24,658 nt of DNA from CAYLZN01 sp964387935 (lineage in GTDB: Bacteria > Acidobacteriota > Vicinamibacteria > Vicinamibacterales > JAFNAJ01). This document shows positions 8,742-15,210 of the stretch, piece by piece. The stretch covers positions 1-24,658 of the forward strand of contig CAYLZN010000046.1 of NCBI GenBank assembly GCA_964387935.1. Direction: 5' to 3'. A program made the position numbers and the translations under genes. Below the pieces are notes generated by a model. The model did no database searches. It saw nothing but the letters and a program-made list of their open reading frames with translations, and had not been told where the DNA came from. Numbering within the stretch: the first letter of the stretch is position 1; every line of letters starts with the position of its first letter.

Positions 8742-8799
8742 CGCGCGACGCGATCGACAATGGGTGTTGGCTGCAACTGTTCGCGGAACGGACCCGCCC

Positions 8800-8827
8800 T
8801 TGACTCCTCCGGCCCCGCGGGCATAAT
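8800..8827 (+). promoter_or_regulatory. Sigma70-type promoter for the ABC/partner-switch operon
   Basis: TTGACT at 8800-8805 (5 of 6 matches to TTGACA) and CATAAT at 8822-8827 (5 of 6 to TATAAT) are separated by 16 bp. Transcription would start near 8834, leaving a leader of about 16 nt before the GTG at 8850. AT-rich hexamers are rare in this region, which adds weight to the call. Confidence 0.65.
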
Positions 8828-8849
8828 CGACCGAGTTTCCTCCAGAGCC

Positions 8850-10235
8850 GTGTCGATCGGAGCCCCGCTGGCTGACATCCGCCACACCTGCCGACGCCTT
8901 TCGCTGGGCGTCCTGCTGATCGTGCTCGCCTCGGCGGTGCTGCTCGTCGCCGACTGGGGGCGCCGCACGCCCGCCCGCGGCCCGATCCCGCGGATCGCCC
9001 TGGTGCAACACGCCAGCACTGCGGTGCTCGACGACGGGATCGCGGGGCTGCTGGAGGGCCTGGCGGCGCGCGGGTTTCGCGCCGGGGACACGATCGCCAT
9101 CGAACGCTTCAATGCGCAAGGCGACATGGCCACCGGCGCGGCCATTGCCAGGCAGGTCACGACCAGCGGCGTGGATCTCGTCATCACGGCGAGCACGCCC
9201 TCCATGCAGGCTGTGGCGAACAACAACCGCGAGGGCCGCACGCGCCACGTGTTCTTCCTGGTCGCGGATCCCTTCGCCTCCGGCGTGGGCCTCGATCGCG
9301 CCGACCCGTCCCGGCACCCGGCCCACCTCGTCGGGCAGGGCATCATGGCCCCGGTCGACGAGTCCTTCGCGCTCGCGCGCCAGTGCCTGCCCTCGCTGCA
9401 GCGCGTCGGGGTGGCGTGGAATCCCGCGGAATCGAACTCGCTGGTCTTCACGGAGAAGGCCCGCGAGGCGGCCACGCGACTCGGCGTGGAGCTGCTCGAG
9501 GCCAACGTGGACACCACCTTCGCCGTCACCGACGCGGTCAACTCCCTCATCGCCCGCGGGGCGCAGGCGCTCTGGGTTGGCGGTGACAACACGATGATCG
9601 CGGCCATCGACTCGGTCATCGCCCTGGCCCGGCGCGGCGGCATCCCCGTTTTCACCGTGCTCCCCGGGCGGCCCGATCGCGGCACGCTCTTCGACATCGG
9701 CCCTGATTTCGTCGAGTCCGGCCGGCAGGCGGCCTCGCTGGTCGCTGACGTGCTGGAGGGCGCCGACCTGGCCGCGATCCCCATTCGCAGCGTGAGCGAC
9801 GTCGTGCCGCCGTTCCTGTCGGTGAACCTCACGACGCTGCAGGGCCTTGCGGAGCCCTGGCGCATCCCCGACGAGGTGAAGCAGCGCGCCACGGTGCTGG
9901 TCGATGAGCGCGGGGTGCGTGACTCCCGGACGAACAGGAGCGAGGCCGCCCGGCAGGCGAGGATCCCGACCTTCGTGTTCCAGTCGAGCCAGGTGAAGAC
10001 CGGCGCCGTCGCCGCCATCGCGCGGGACTACCACGACGCGGACCGGGAAACCGCGCGCCTGATCGCGCGCATGCTGCGGGGCGAGACCCCTGCGACGATC
10101 CCGCTCGTGGCCTTCGAGAAGACCCGTCGCCTCGTCAACCTCGACGTCGCGCGCCACCTGGGAGTGCGCGTGCCGCAGTCCGTGATCGACCGCGCCGATG
10201 CGGTGATCACGCCCCAGCACGCCGGGAGTCGTTGA
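8850..10235 (+). CDS. ABC transporter substrate-binding protein (ABC_sub_bind/TrpX type) with duplicated C-terminal module
   Basis: This 461-residue protein has one N-terminal hydrophobic segment (about 17-35: LSLGVLLIVLASAVLLVADW) and no lipobox, so it is either anchored or cleaved by signal peptidase I. The PF04392-like fold begins at about residue 47 (PRIALVQHAS). It continues with GVDLVITASTPSMQAVANN, the hinge LQRVGVAWNPAESNSLVFTE and ALWVGGDNTMIAAIDSVIALA. Relatives are usually about 320 residues. Here the terminal module (IPVF..., GRQAA, LxG, IP...) at about 264-352 is followed by a second diverged copy at about 371-453 (IPTFVFQ, RETARLIARMLRGETPATIP, VNLDVARHLGVRVPQSVIDR). GTG at 8850 is the first in-frame start after the promoter; the ribosome site is weak. 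Homologues include tryptophan-binding TrpX, but the ligand here is unknown. Confidence 0.87.
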   Translation: MSIGAPLADIRHTCRRLSLGVLLIVLASAVLLVADWGRRTPARGPIPRIALVQHASTAVLDDGIAGLLEGLAARGFRAGDTIAIERFNAQGDMATGAAIARQVTTSGVDLVITASTPSMQAVANNNREGRTRHVFFLVADPFASGVGLDRADPSRHPAHLVGQGIMAPVDESFALARQCLPSLQRVGVAWNPAESNSLVFTEKAREAATRLGVELLEANVDTTFAVTDAVNSLIARGAQALWVGGDNTMIAAIDSVIALARRGGIPVFTVLPGRPDRGTLFDIGPDFVESGRQAASLVADVLEGADLAAIPIRSVSDVVPPFLSVNLTTLQGLAEPWRIPDEVKQRATVLVDERGVRDSRTNRSEAARQARIPTFVFQSSQVKTGAVAAIARDYHDADRETARLIARMLRGETPATIPLVAFEKTRRLVNLDVARHLGVRVPQSVIDRADAVITPQHAGSR

Positions 10236-10290
10236 TGCCGCGCCTCTTCCAGCCCTTCCTCGCACGCCCGTCCCGTGCCGGACGCTCTCC

Positions 10291-10372
10291 TCGTGCCGTA
10301 CGCCCGCCTCGTGCCGTACGCCCGCCTCGTGCCGTACGCCCGCCGTACGCCGTACGCCGTACGCCGTACGCC
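10291..10372. repeat. Compound tandem repeat: three 18-bp units, then four 7-bp units GTACGCC
   Basis: Three perfect copies of TCGTGCCGTACGCCCGCC (10291-10344) run directly into four perfect copies of GTACGCC (10345-10372). The 18-bp unit contains the 7-bp motif, so both probably arose by slippage. The array ends 8 bp before the ATG of the STAS gene and occupies the place where its ribosome site should be. It lies 55 bp after the stop of the substrate-binding protein gene. A GTG at 10275 in the STAS frame would translate the array as LVPYAR repeats, which seems unlikely. Confidence 0.95.
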
Positions 10373-10380
10373 CCCTGACA

Positions 10381-11599
10381 TGGAGATCAAACGCACCGAA
10401 CACGCCGGGGTCATCGAGCTCGACGTCGCGGGACGCCTCGACGGGTACTGGGCCGATCATCTCGACGCCGCCATCGCCGACATCGTGCGCGAGGGCCATC
10501 ATCACGTCCGCCTGGACCTGCTGCAGACGACCNNNNNNNNNNCCACAAGCAGCTCGCGCGGATCGACGGCTCGATCGCGATCTCCCGCGCGTCCTCGCCG
10601 GTCCGGACGGTGCTCGACATCACGCGGCTCTCGCCCGTCCTCCTGGCACCCGATCCGTCCGAGATCGTCACCGCACGGATCAAACGCGTGGGCAGGCCGG
10701 TCGAGCAGGACGGCCTCAGGTTCGAGGTGTTCGACCTGGGCTCGCGCGAGGCGCTGAACTGTCTGGCGCTCGGCAGTGACGAGCCTCTGCGGGCGGGCGT
10801 GTTCCGGGAGGAGCAGTGCACGAGCCTCGGCTCGATGCGGCCCGCCTTCGCGATCGGGATCGGGGCGTTCGGCCAGGGCTTCGACGACTGCCGCGCCCGG
10901 TTCGGCGAACTGATCTCCGTGGCCGGCGCCACGGCCTATCAACCGTCGGATGGCACGAACGTGCCGGACTTTCTCGTCGCGGCCGACTCGCTCGCCGACG
11001 ACGTGCGGCTGCTGTACGGACTCGCGTGCGAAGGCACGTTCCCGACGCTGGCGCGGTTCGAGGCCACGCCGGCAGGCGGGACGGTCGGTCTGGCCGAACT
11101 GCTCGGCGGCTGCCTGCGCCTCTCTGGCCACGGGTCGCTCGGCGTCGTGATCGTCGCCGAGGCCGCCGGCCTGGTGGGCGCCGCGCTCACGCGCTCTCCG
11201 GTGCAGCCCCTGTCGGAGGAGTTCTTCACGCACCCGGGTGTCCAGAAGCGGCTCACCTTCACCGCGGAGCGTGCGTTTCCCCGCAGCGTGGCCCTGGTCG
11301 CCGGCTTCGTGGCGGCGCCCGGCTCCCCGGCCCGGATCCCGCAGTTGCGGCCCGTCGGCCCGGGCGGCCTGCTGGGCCATCTGCACGGCGCCGCCTTTCC
11401 CTTCCATCCGATCGCCAAGGGCGAGATCGCGCTGCGGCCGACCGTGACGTCCCTCTTCGAGACCGCGGATCTCGACGGGGTGCTGCACCTGCTGCACGAC
11501 GACCGTGGCGCGTCCGGCGCCGGCGAGAGCGAGTTCATCCGTGGGGCCTGCTGGTTCGGTCCGGTCGCGGCGGATCCAAAGCCGCTCCTGCGAGGATAG
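10381..11599 (+). CDS. STAS-domain (anti-anti-sigma-like) protein with unrecognised C-terminal domain; interrupted by assembly gap
   Basis: One gene is split by ten N at 10533-10542. Upstream (from ATG 10381) the frame reads a STAS N-terminal half: MEIKRTEHAGVIELDVAGRL through HHVRLDLLQTT. Downstream it resumes in another frame at 10544 as HKQLARIDGSIAISRASSPV then RTVLDITRLSPVLL, the second half of a STAS domain. STAS proteins bind RsbW/SpoIIAB-type kinases and are switched by Ser phosphorylation; the block that would hold that Ser is in the gap. About 300 further residues (from FEVFDLGSREALNCLALGSD to PLLRG) form a domain I do not recognise. It is rich in Gly/Ala strands (AFAIGIGAFGQGFDDC, LGVVIVAEAAGLVGAAL) and has no membrane segment. 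The permease gene starts 5 bp after the stop. No ribosome site is visible because the tandem repeat abuts the start. Confidence 0.8.
10533..10542. other. Assembly gap (10 N) inside the STAS domain
   Basis: Ten N lie in the STAS coding region. The flanks are in different frames if the gap is taken literally; continuity requires a true length divisible by 3. Comparison with the STAS fold suggests that about 12-16 codons are missing, so the 10 N are a placeholder rather than a measured length. Confidence 0.9.
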
Positions 11600-11604
11600 C
11601 GGGC

Positions 11605-12534
11605 ATGCTGCTGCTGATCGGCGCCCTCACGATCGGGTTCATTCTGTCGCTGCTGGCGCTCGGCGTCTTCATCAGCTTCCGCGTGTTCGCCTACTCGGAC
11701 ATCACGCCGGAGGGCTCCGTCACGCTCGGCGCGGCAGTCGCCGCCGTCCTGCTGACAACCCGGGTCCACCCGCTCGCCGCCACGGCGGCCGCCTTTGCCG
11801 CGGGCGCTCTGGCCGGTGCCGCGACCGGCGTCATCCACACGCGCTTCGGCGTGAACCGGCTGCTGTCGGGCATCCTCGTGATGACCGCGCTCTACTCGGT
11901 GAACCTGCACGTGATGGGCCGGAGCAACGTGCCGCTGCTGTCGGCCCGCACCCTCACGACGGTGGCCGAGGACTGGGGCACGCGCGTCGTCGGCGGCAGC
12001 GTCGTCAACCTCGCCGGCTGGAACGTCGACACGCGCGATCTGTCGATGCTGGTGCTCTCGGCCGCCGCGGCCGCCCTCGTCGCGATGACGCTCTACCTGT
12101 TCTTCCGAACCAACCTCGGCACGGCGATGCAGGCGGCGGGCGACAACGATCAGATGATCCGCGCGCTCGGCGTCAACGTCGAGCACATGATCGTGCTCGG
12201 TCTCGCGCTCTCGAATGCCCTGGTCGCGCTGGCCGGCGCACTGCTGGCCCAGTACCAGGGGTTCGCGGACGTGCAGATGGGCATCGGCATGGTGGTCTGG
12301 GGCCTGGCCTCCATCATCATCGGGGAGGCGCTCGTCGGCACCCGGCAGCTCGGGTTCATCATCGTCGGCGCGCTGATGGGCTCCGTGCTGTTCCGCCTGC
12401 TGATCGCGATCGCGCTGCGCGCGGGGCTGAACCCGAACGACCTCAAGCTCGTCACGGCGGCGTTCGTGTTCCTCGCGCTCGTGCTGCCGGAGACGATGCG
12501 CCGCTGGCGGACGCGCGCGGCGGGAGCACGCTGA
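11605..12534 (+). CDS. ABC transporter permease (BPD_transp_2 family, TrpY/COG4120-like)
   Basis: This 309-residue inner-membrane channel subunit has about eight to nine hydrophobic segments from MLLLIGALTIGFILSLLALG onwards. The block GVNRLLSGILVMTALYSVNL and the sequence RTNLGTAMQAAGDNDQMIRA (the cytoplasmic coupling loop with a G-x-N/D motif) are characteristic of the permease that pairs with ABC_sub_bind proteins. The start ATG at 11605 follows a GAGG ribosome site. It lies between the STAS gene (5 bp upstream) and the ATPase gene (2 bp downstream), so co-transcription is very likely. It should form a homodimer, as only one permease is present. Confidence 0.92.
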   Translation: MLLLIGALTIGFILSLLALGVFISFRVFAYSDITPEGSVTLGAAVAAVLLTTRVHPLAATAAAFAAGALAGAATGVIHTRFGVNRLLSGILVMTALYSVNLHVMGRSNVPLLSARTLTTVAEDWGTRVVGGSVVNLAGWNVDTRDLSMLVLSAAAAALVAMTLYLFFRTNLGTAMQAAGDNDQMIRALGVNVEHMIVLGLALSNALVALAGALLAQYQGFADVQMGIGMVVWGLASIIIGEALVGTRQLGFIIVGALMGSVLFRLLIAIALRAGLNPNDLKLVTAAFVFLALVLPETMRRWRTRAAGAR

Positions 12535-12536
12535 CG

Positions 12537-13349
12537 ATGCTGCAGCTCTCCGATCTCTTCAAGACCTTCCACCCGGGCACGCCGAACGAGGTCCGTGCGC
12601 TGCAGGGGGTGTCGCTCGCGCTCGACGCTGGCTCGTTCGTCATCGTCATCGGCAGCAACGGGTCGGGGAAGTCCACGCTGCTCAGCGCGGTGGCCGGCAC
12701 CTTCTTCGTCGATCGCGGGTCGATCCGCCTGGACGGCACCGACGTCACCGCGTGGCCCGAGCACCGGCGGGCGTCGAGCATCGGGCGCGTGTTCCAGAAC
12801 CCGTTCAGCGGCACGGCGCCGTCGATGTCGATCATCGAGAACCTGGCACTGGCGGCGCGGCGCGGGCAGCCGAGAGGCTTCGGCCGGGCAGTGAAGCCGC
12901 GCATGCGCGAGGAGTTCCGCGCGCGCGTCGAGCAGCTCGACATGGGCCTCGAGGATCGCCTCGACAACGCCATCGGCAGCCTGTCTGGCGGTCAGCGTCA
13001 GGCGCTGACGCTGCTGATGGCGTCGTGGGTCAAGCCGCGGCTCCTGCTGCTCGACGAGCACACGGCGGCCCTCGATCCGAAGAGCGCGGACCAGGTGATC
13101 CGCCTCAGCGAGGAGATCGTGGCGCGCGACAGGCTGACGACGCTCATGGTGACGCACTCGATGCAGCAGGCGGCGCACCTGGGCGATCGGCTCGTGATGA
13201 TGCACCGCGGGCACGTCATCCACGACTTCCGCGGCGCGGAGAAGCGCCGGCTCAGAGCCGACGACCTGCTGGCGCGGTTCGAGGACGTCCGGCGCGCGGA
13301 CCTGCTGGACGAGTCCGCGGCGGAGATGCTCCGCAGGCTGTATGTCTGA
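12537..13349 (+). CDS. ABC transporter ATP-binding protein (TrpZ/COG1101-like)
   Basis: This 270-residue ATPase powers the importer. Visible motifs are Walker A (GSNGSGKSTLL, about residues 38-48), Q-loop (VFQNPFSGTAPSMSIIENLA), ABC signature (LSGGQRQALTLLMA), Walker B (RLLLLDEHTAALDPKSA) and the H-loop His (LMVTHSMQQAAHLGDRL). The DEHTAALDPK form, with His after the catalytic Glu, is usual in this subfamily. It starts 2 bp after the permease stop. Its 3' end overlaps the kinase gene by 8 nt, tying the anti-sigma-like protein to the transporter at the translation level. Confidence 0.95.
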   Translation: MLQLSDLFKTFHPGTPNEVRALQGVSLALDAGSFVIVIGSNGSGKSTLLSAVAGTFFVDRGSIRLDGTDVTAWPEHRRASSIGRVFQNPFSGTAPSMSIIENLALAARRGQPRGFGRAVKPRMREEFRARVEQLDMGLEDRLDNAIGSLSGGQRQALTLLMASWVKPRLLLLDEHTAALDPKSADQVIRLSEEIVARDRLTTLMVTHSMQQAAHLGDRLVMMHRGHVIHDFRGAEKRRLRADDLLARFEDVRRADLLDESAAEMLRRLYV

Positions 13350-13755
13350 GCGAATGGCCCTCGTCCTCGCGAATCGCCCCGATGAGATCGGGCGTCTGCT
13401 CGACGCCGTGGAGGCGTTCGGGCACGAGCATGGTCTGGCCGGCGATCTCGTGCACCGCCTGAGCCTGGCGCTGGACGAGGTCGTCGCCAACGTCGTCCGG
13501 CATGCGCACGACGAAGCGGGGATGCACCGCATCGACGTCCGGCTGTGGCTCGACGGCGACCTGGTCGTCGCGGAGGTGGAGGATGGCGGACGGCCCTTCG
13601 ACCCGCTGCAGGCGCCTCCCCCGGATCTCGACGCGCCCGTCGAGGACCGCCCGGTCGGAGGTCTCGGGCTGCATATCCTGCGGGCGGTCATGGACCGACT
13701 GAGCTACGAGCGGCGGGGGGATCGGAACGTCCTGCGGATGGAGGCCGGACGCTAA
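13342..13755 (+). CDS. RsbW/SpoIIAB-like anti-sigma-type serine kinase (HATPase_c_2)
   Basis: This 137-residue GHKL-fold kinase is the length of RsbW/SpoIIAB proteins. The N-box is LSLALDEVVANVVRHA (Glu46, Asn50), the G1 box is VEDGGRPFDP (Asp81-Gly-Gly) and the G2 box is VGGLGLHILRAVMDRLSYER, with the usual C-terminal GDRNVLRME. Family members phosphorylate STAS partners and, when free, sequester a sigma factor or another target. The overlap with the ATPase gene (ATG at 13342, ATPase stop at 13347-13349) makes it part of the transporter operon; an alternative ATG at 13354 would remove the overlap. The matching STAS protein is two genes upstream of the ATPase. No sigma factor or PP2C phosphatase gene is present in the window. 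Confidence 0.92.
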   Translation: MSERMALVLANRPDEIGRLLDAVEAFGHEHGLAGDLVHRLSLALDEVVANVVRHAHDEAGMHRIDVRLWLDGDLVVAEVEDGGRPFDPLQAPPPDLDAPVEDRPVGGLGLHILRAVMDRLSYERRGDRNVLRMEAGR

Positions 13756-13761
13756 CGAGGT

Positions 13762-15210
13762 CTACGGGGCGCCGGGCTGCTTCGGCCGGAGCGGATCGTT
13801 CACCACGTCGGCGTGCCGCTCCCGCAGGTGAGCGAGCAGCCGCTTCACGAGCGCGGGCTCCTCAGCCGCACGGTCGATGACTTCGAAGCGGTCGGCGGCC
13901 AGGTCGTACAGCTGCACCCTGCCGAGGGTCCGGTCCGCCAGCAGTTTCCAGCGCCCGTCGCGAAGCGCAAAATGGAACCCGTGGCTGTCGTCGAATTCCC
14001 AGTAGAGCGGGTGGCGGCGTTCGAAGGTGCGGCCCTCGAGCACGGCGGTGAGGCTCTCGCCGTCGATGGCGCGATCGGAGGGCACGGGCACGCCGGCGAT
14101 GGCGGCCAGCGTTGGCAGGAGGTCGTAGCCGATGGCGGGCGTGTCGGTCACGCGCCCGGGCGCAACCCGTCCAGGCCAGCGGACGATCGCGGGAACTCGA
14201 ATGCCGCCGTCGTACAGGTCGCCTTTGCGACCGCGCAGCTCCCCGGTGCTGCCGTACAGGTTGACCTCGTACCACTGCCGCCAGTCCGTGGTCACGGGCC
14301 CGTTGTCGCTCGTGAAGATCACGACCGTGTTGTCGCGGAGGCCGAGGCGGTCGAGCGCCGCGAGCAGGCGACCTGTCTGTGAATCCATGTGGGTCACGTT
14401 GGCGTAGTACTCGCCGGGCCCACGTGCGGCGATGTTCCCCGGGGGGGCGTCCCCGGTCGCCATCGGGTCCGGGATCCCGACGGTGTGGTCGGCGTAGAGC
14501 GCATTGAAGCGGTCGGGGCTGGCGATCGTGGAATGCGGCTCGGCAAACGAGACGAAGAGGAAGAACGGTGCAGTGGGCCGTCGCCGGTCGAGCCACGCGA
14601 CGGCTTCGTCCACCACGATTTGGGCGGCAAAGCCCGGGAGCTCGCCCAACGGGGTGCCGTCCCTGAAGAAATTCGTCGGATTGCGATGATGGGGCACAGC
14701 CCAGGCGTGAAAGGCCAGCCACTGCCGGAACCCGTGGTCCTGCGGCTGAGTCTGCCCTCTCGCGTCGACGCCGCCGTTCAAGTGCCACTTGCCCGACAGA
14801 AACGTGTCGTAGCCGCGCCGGGCCAGCAAGGTCGCGATCGTGATCTCACGCTGCCCGAGCTGCGTGTCGGTGGCAGGTGGAATCCAGCTCTCGATGCCGG
14901 TGCGAAACGGCGTCCGACCGGTGAGCAGGGCCGCCCGGGACGGCGAGCACAGCGGCGAGGCTGCGTAGAACGCCGTGAACCGGAGCCCCTCCGAGGCGAG
15001 CCTGTCGATCGACGGTGTCTTCAGGAGCCGATGCCCATAGCTCGACAGATCACCGTACCCGAGGTCGTCGGCCAGGATCAGGACGATGTTCGGTGGCGTC
15101 GCGGGTGACGGCGCGGGCTGTGCGCAGACCCTGGATGACGGCAGGACGCCGGCGACGAGGAGGGCGCTCAGCACCGCGCCCGCACCGAAGGCTGCGCGCA
15201 GGGAGATCAC
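13762..15210 (-). CDS. Secreted arylsulfatase (formylglycine-dependent sulfatase)
   Basis: This 482-residue sulfatase has a cleavable signal peptide (MISLRAAFGAGAVLSALLVA, then VCAQPAP near residue 30), so it acts in the periplasm or outside the cell. Metal ligands Asp48-Asp49 lie in NIVLILADDLGYGDLSSYG. The catalytic motif is CSPSR with Cys88 to be converted to formylglycine, within SPLCSPSRAALLTGRTPFRT. GKWHL (Lys141, His143) and SDNGP (Asp302, Asn303) complete the active site. The natural sulfate ester is unknown; arylsulfatase A-type enzymes cleave aryl or sugar sulfates. Start GTG at 15210 overlaps as GTGA the stop that would end the intact 5'-nucleotidase gene. It converges on the kinase gene, with 6 bp between stop codons. 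The maturation enzyme (FGE) is not in the window. Confidence 0.94.
   Translation of the reverse strand: MISLRAAFGAGAVLSALLVAGVLPSSRVCAQPAPSPATPPNIVLILADDLGYGDLSSYGHRLLKTPSIDRLASEGLRFTAFYAASPLCSPSRAALLTGRTPFRTGIESWIPPATDTQLGQREITIATLLARRGYDTFLSGKWHLNGGVDARGQTQPQDHGFRQWLAFHAWAVPHHRNPTNFFRDGTPLGELPGFAAQIVVDEAVAWLDRRRPTAPFFLFVSFAEPHSTIASPDRFNALYADHTVGIPDPMATGDAPPGNIAARGPGEYYANVTHMDSQTGRLLAALDRLGLRDNTVVIFTSDNGPVTTDWRQWYEVNLYGSTGELRGRKGDLYDGGIRVPAIVRWPGRVAPGRVTDTPAIGYDLLPTLAAIAGVPVPSDRAIDGESLTAVLEGRTFERRHPLYWEFDDSHGFHFALRDGRWKLLADRTLGRVQLYDLAADRFEVIDRAAEEPALVKRLLAHLRERHADVVNDPLRPKQPGAP

Larger units (their letters stand above)
8072..8799. other. Intergenic stretch without a convincing gene
   Basis: About 730 bp separate the divergent DUF4956 gene and the transporter operon. 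Long open frames exist on both strands, but their products are Arg/Pro/Gly-rich without domain character, as expected from high GC. The stretch contains a 16-bp hairpin (8266-8300) and a short minus-strand segment resembling a carboxypeptidase-regulatory-like domain (8643-8741). It may be the residue of a decayed gene. Confidence 0.6.

Noticed and set aside
8086..8760. Minus-strand open frame of 224 codons in the intergenic stretch
   Set aside because: Composition is Arg/Ser/Gly-rich with no domain, signal or ribosome site; only a short segment in another frame resembles a protein domain.
10291..10372. Possible CRISPR array
   Set aside because: Units are 18 and 7 bp in direct tandem with no spacers, and no cas genes are present.
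10381..11599. A real frameshift splitting the STAS protein into two genes
   Set aside because: The frame change coincides exactly with a run of N of arbitrary length; both flanks match one continuous STAS domain.
10381..13755. Identity with the Mla lipid-transport system because of STAS plus ABC genes
   Set aside because: The permease is of the BPD_transp_2 type and not MlaE, there is no MCE-domain protein, and the binding protein is PF04392-like.
13742..13800. Terminator between the convergent kinase and sulfatase genes
   Set aside because: Stop codons are 6 bp apart, and no stem followed by a T-run is visible on either strand.
15050..15206. Extension of the nucleotidase reading frame into the sulfatase gene
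   Set aside because: Past about 15250 the product becomes Arg/Pro-rich shadow sequence opposite a clear sulfatase signal peptide; the family-like ending is in the frame that stops at 15207.
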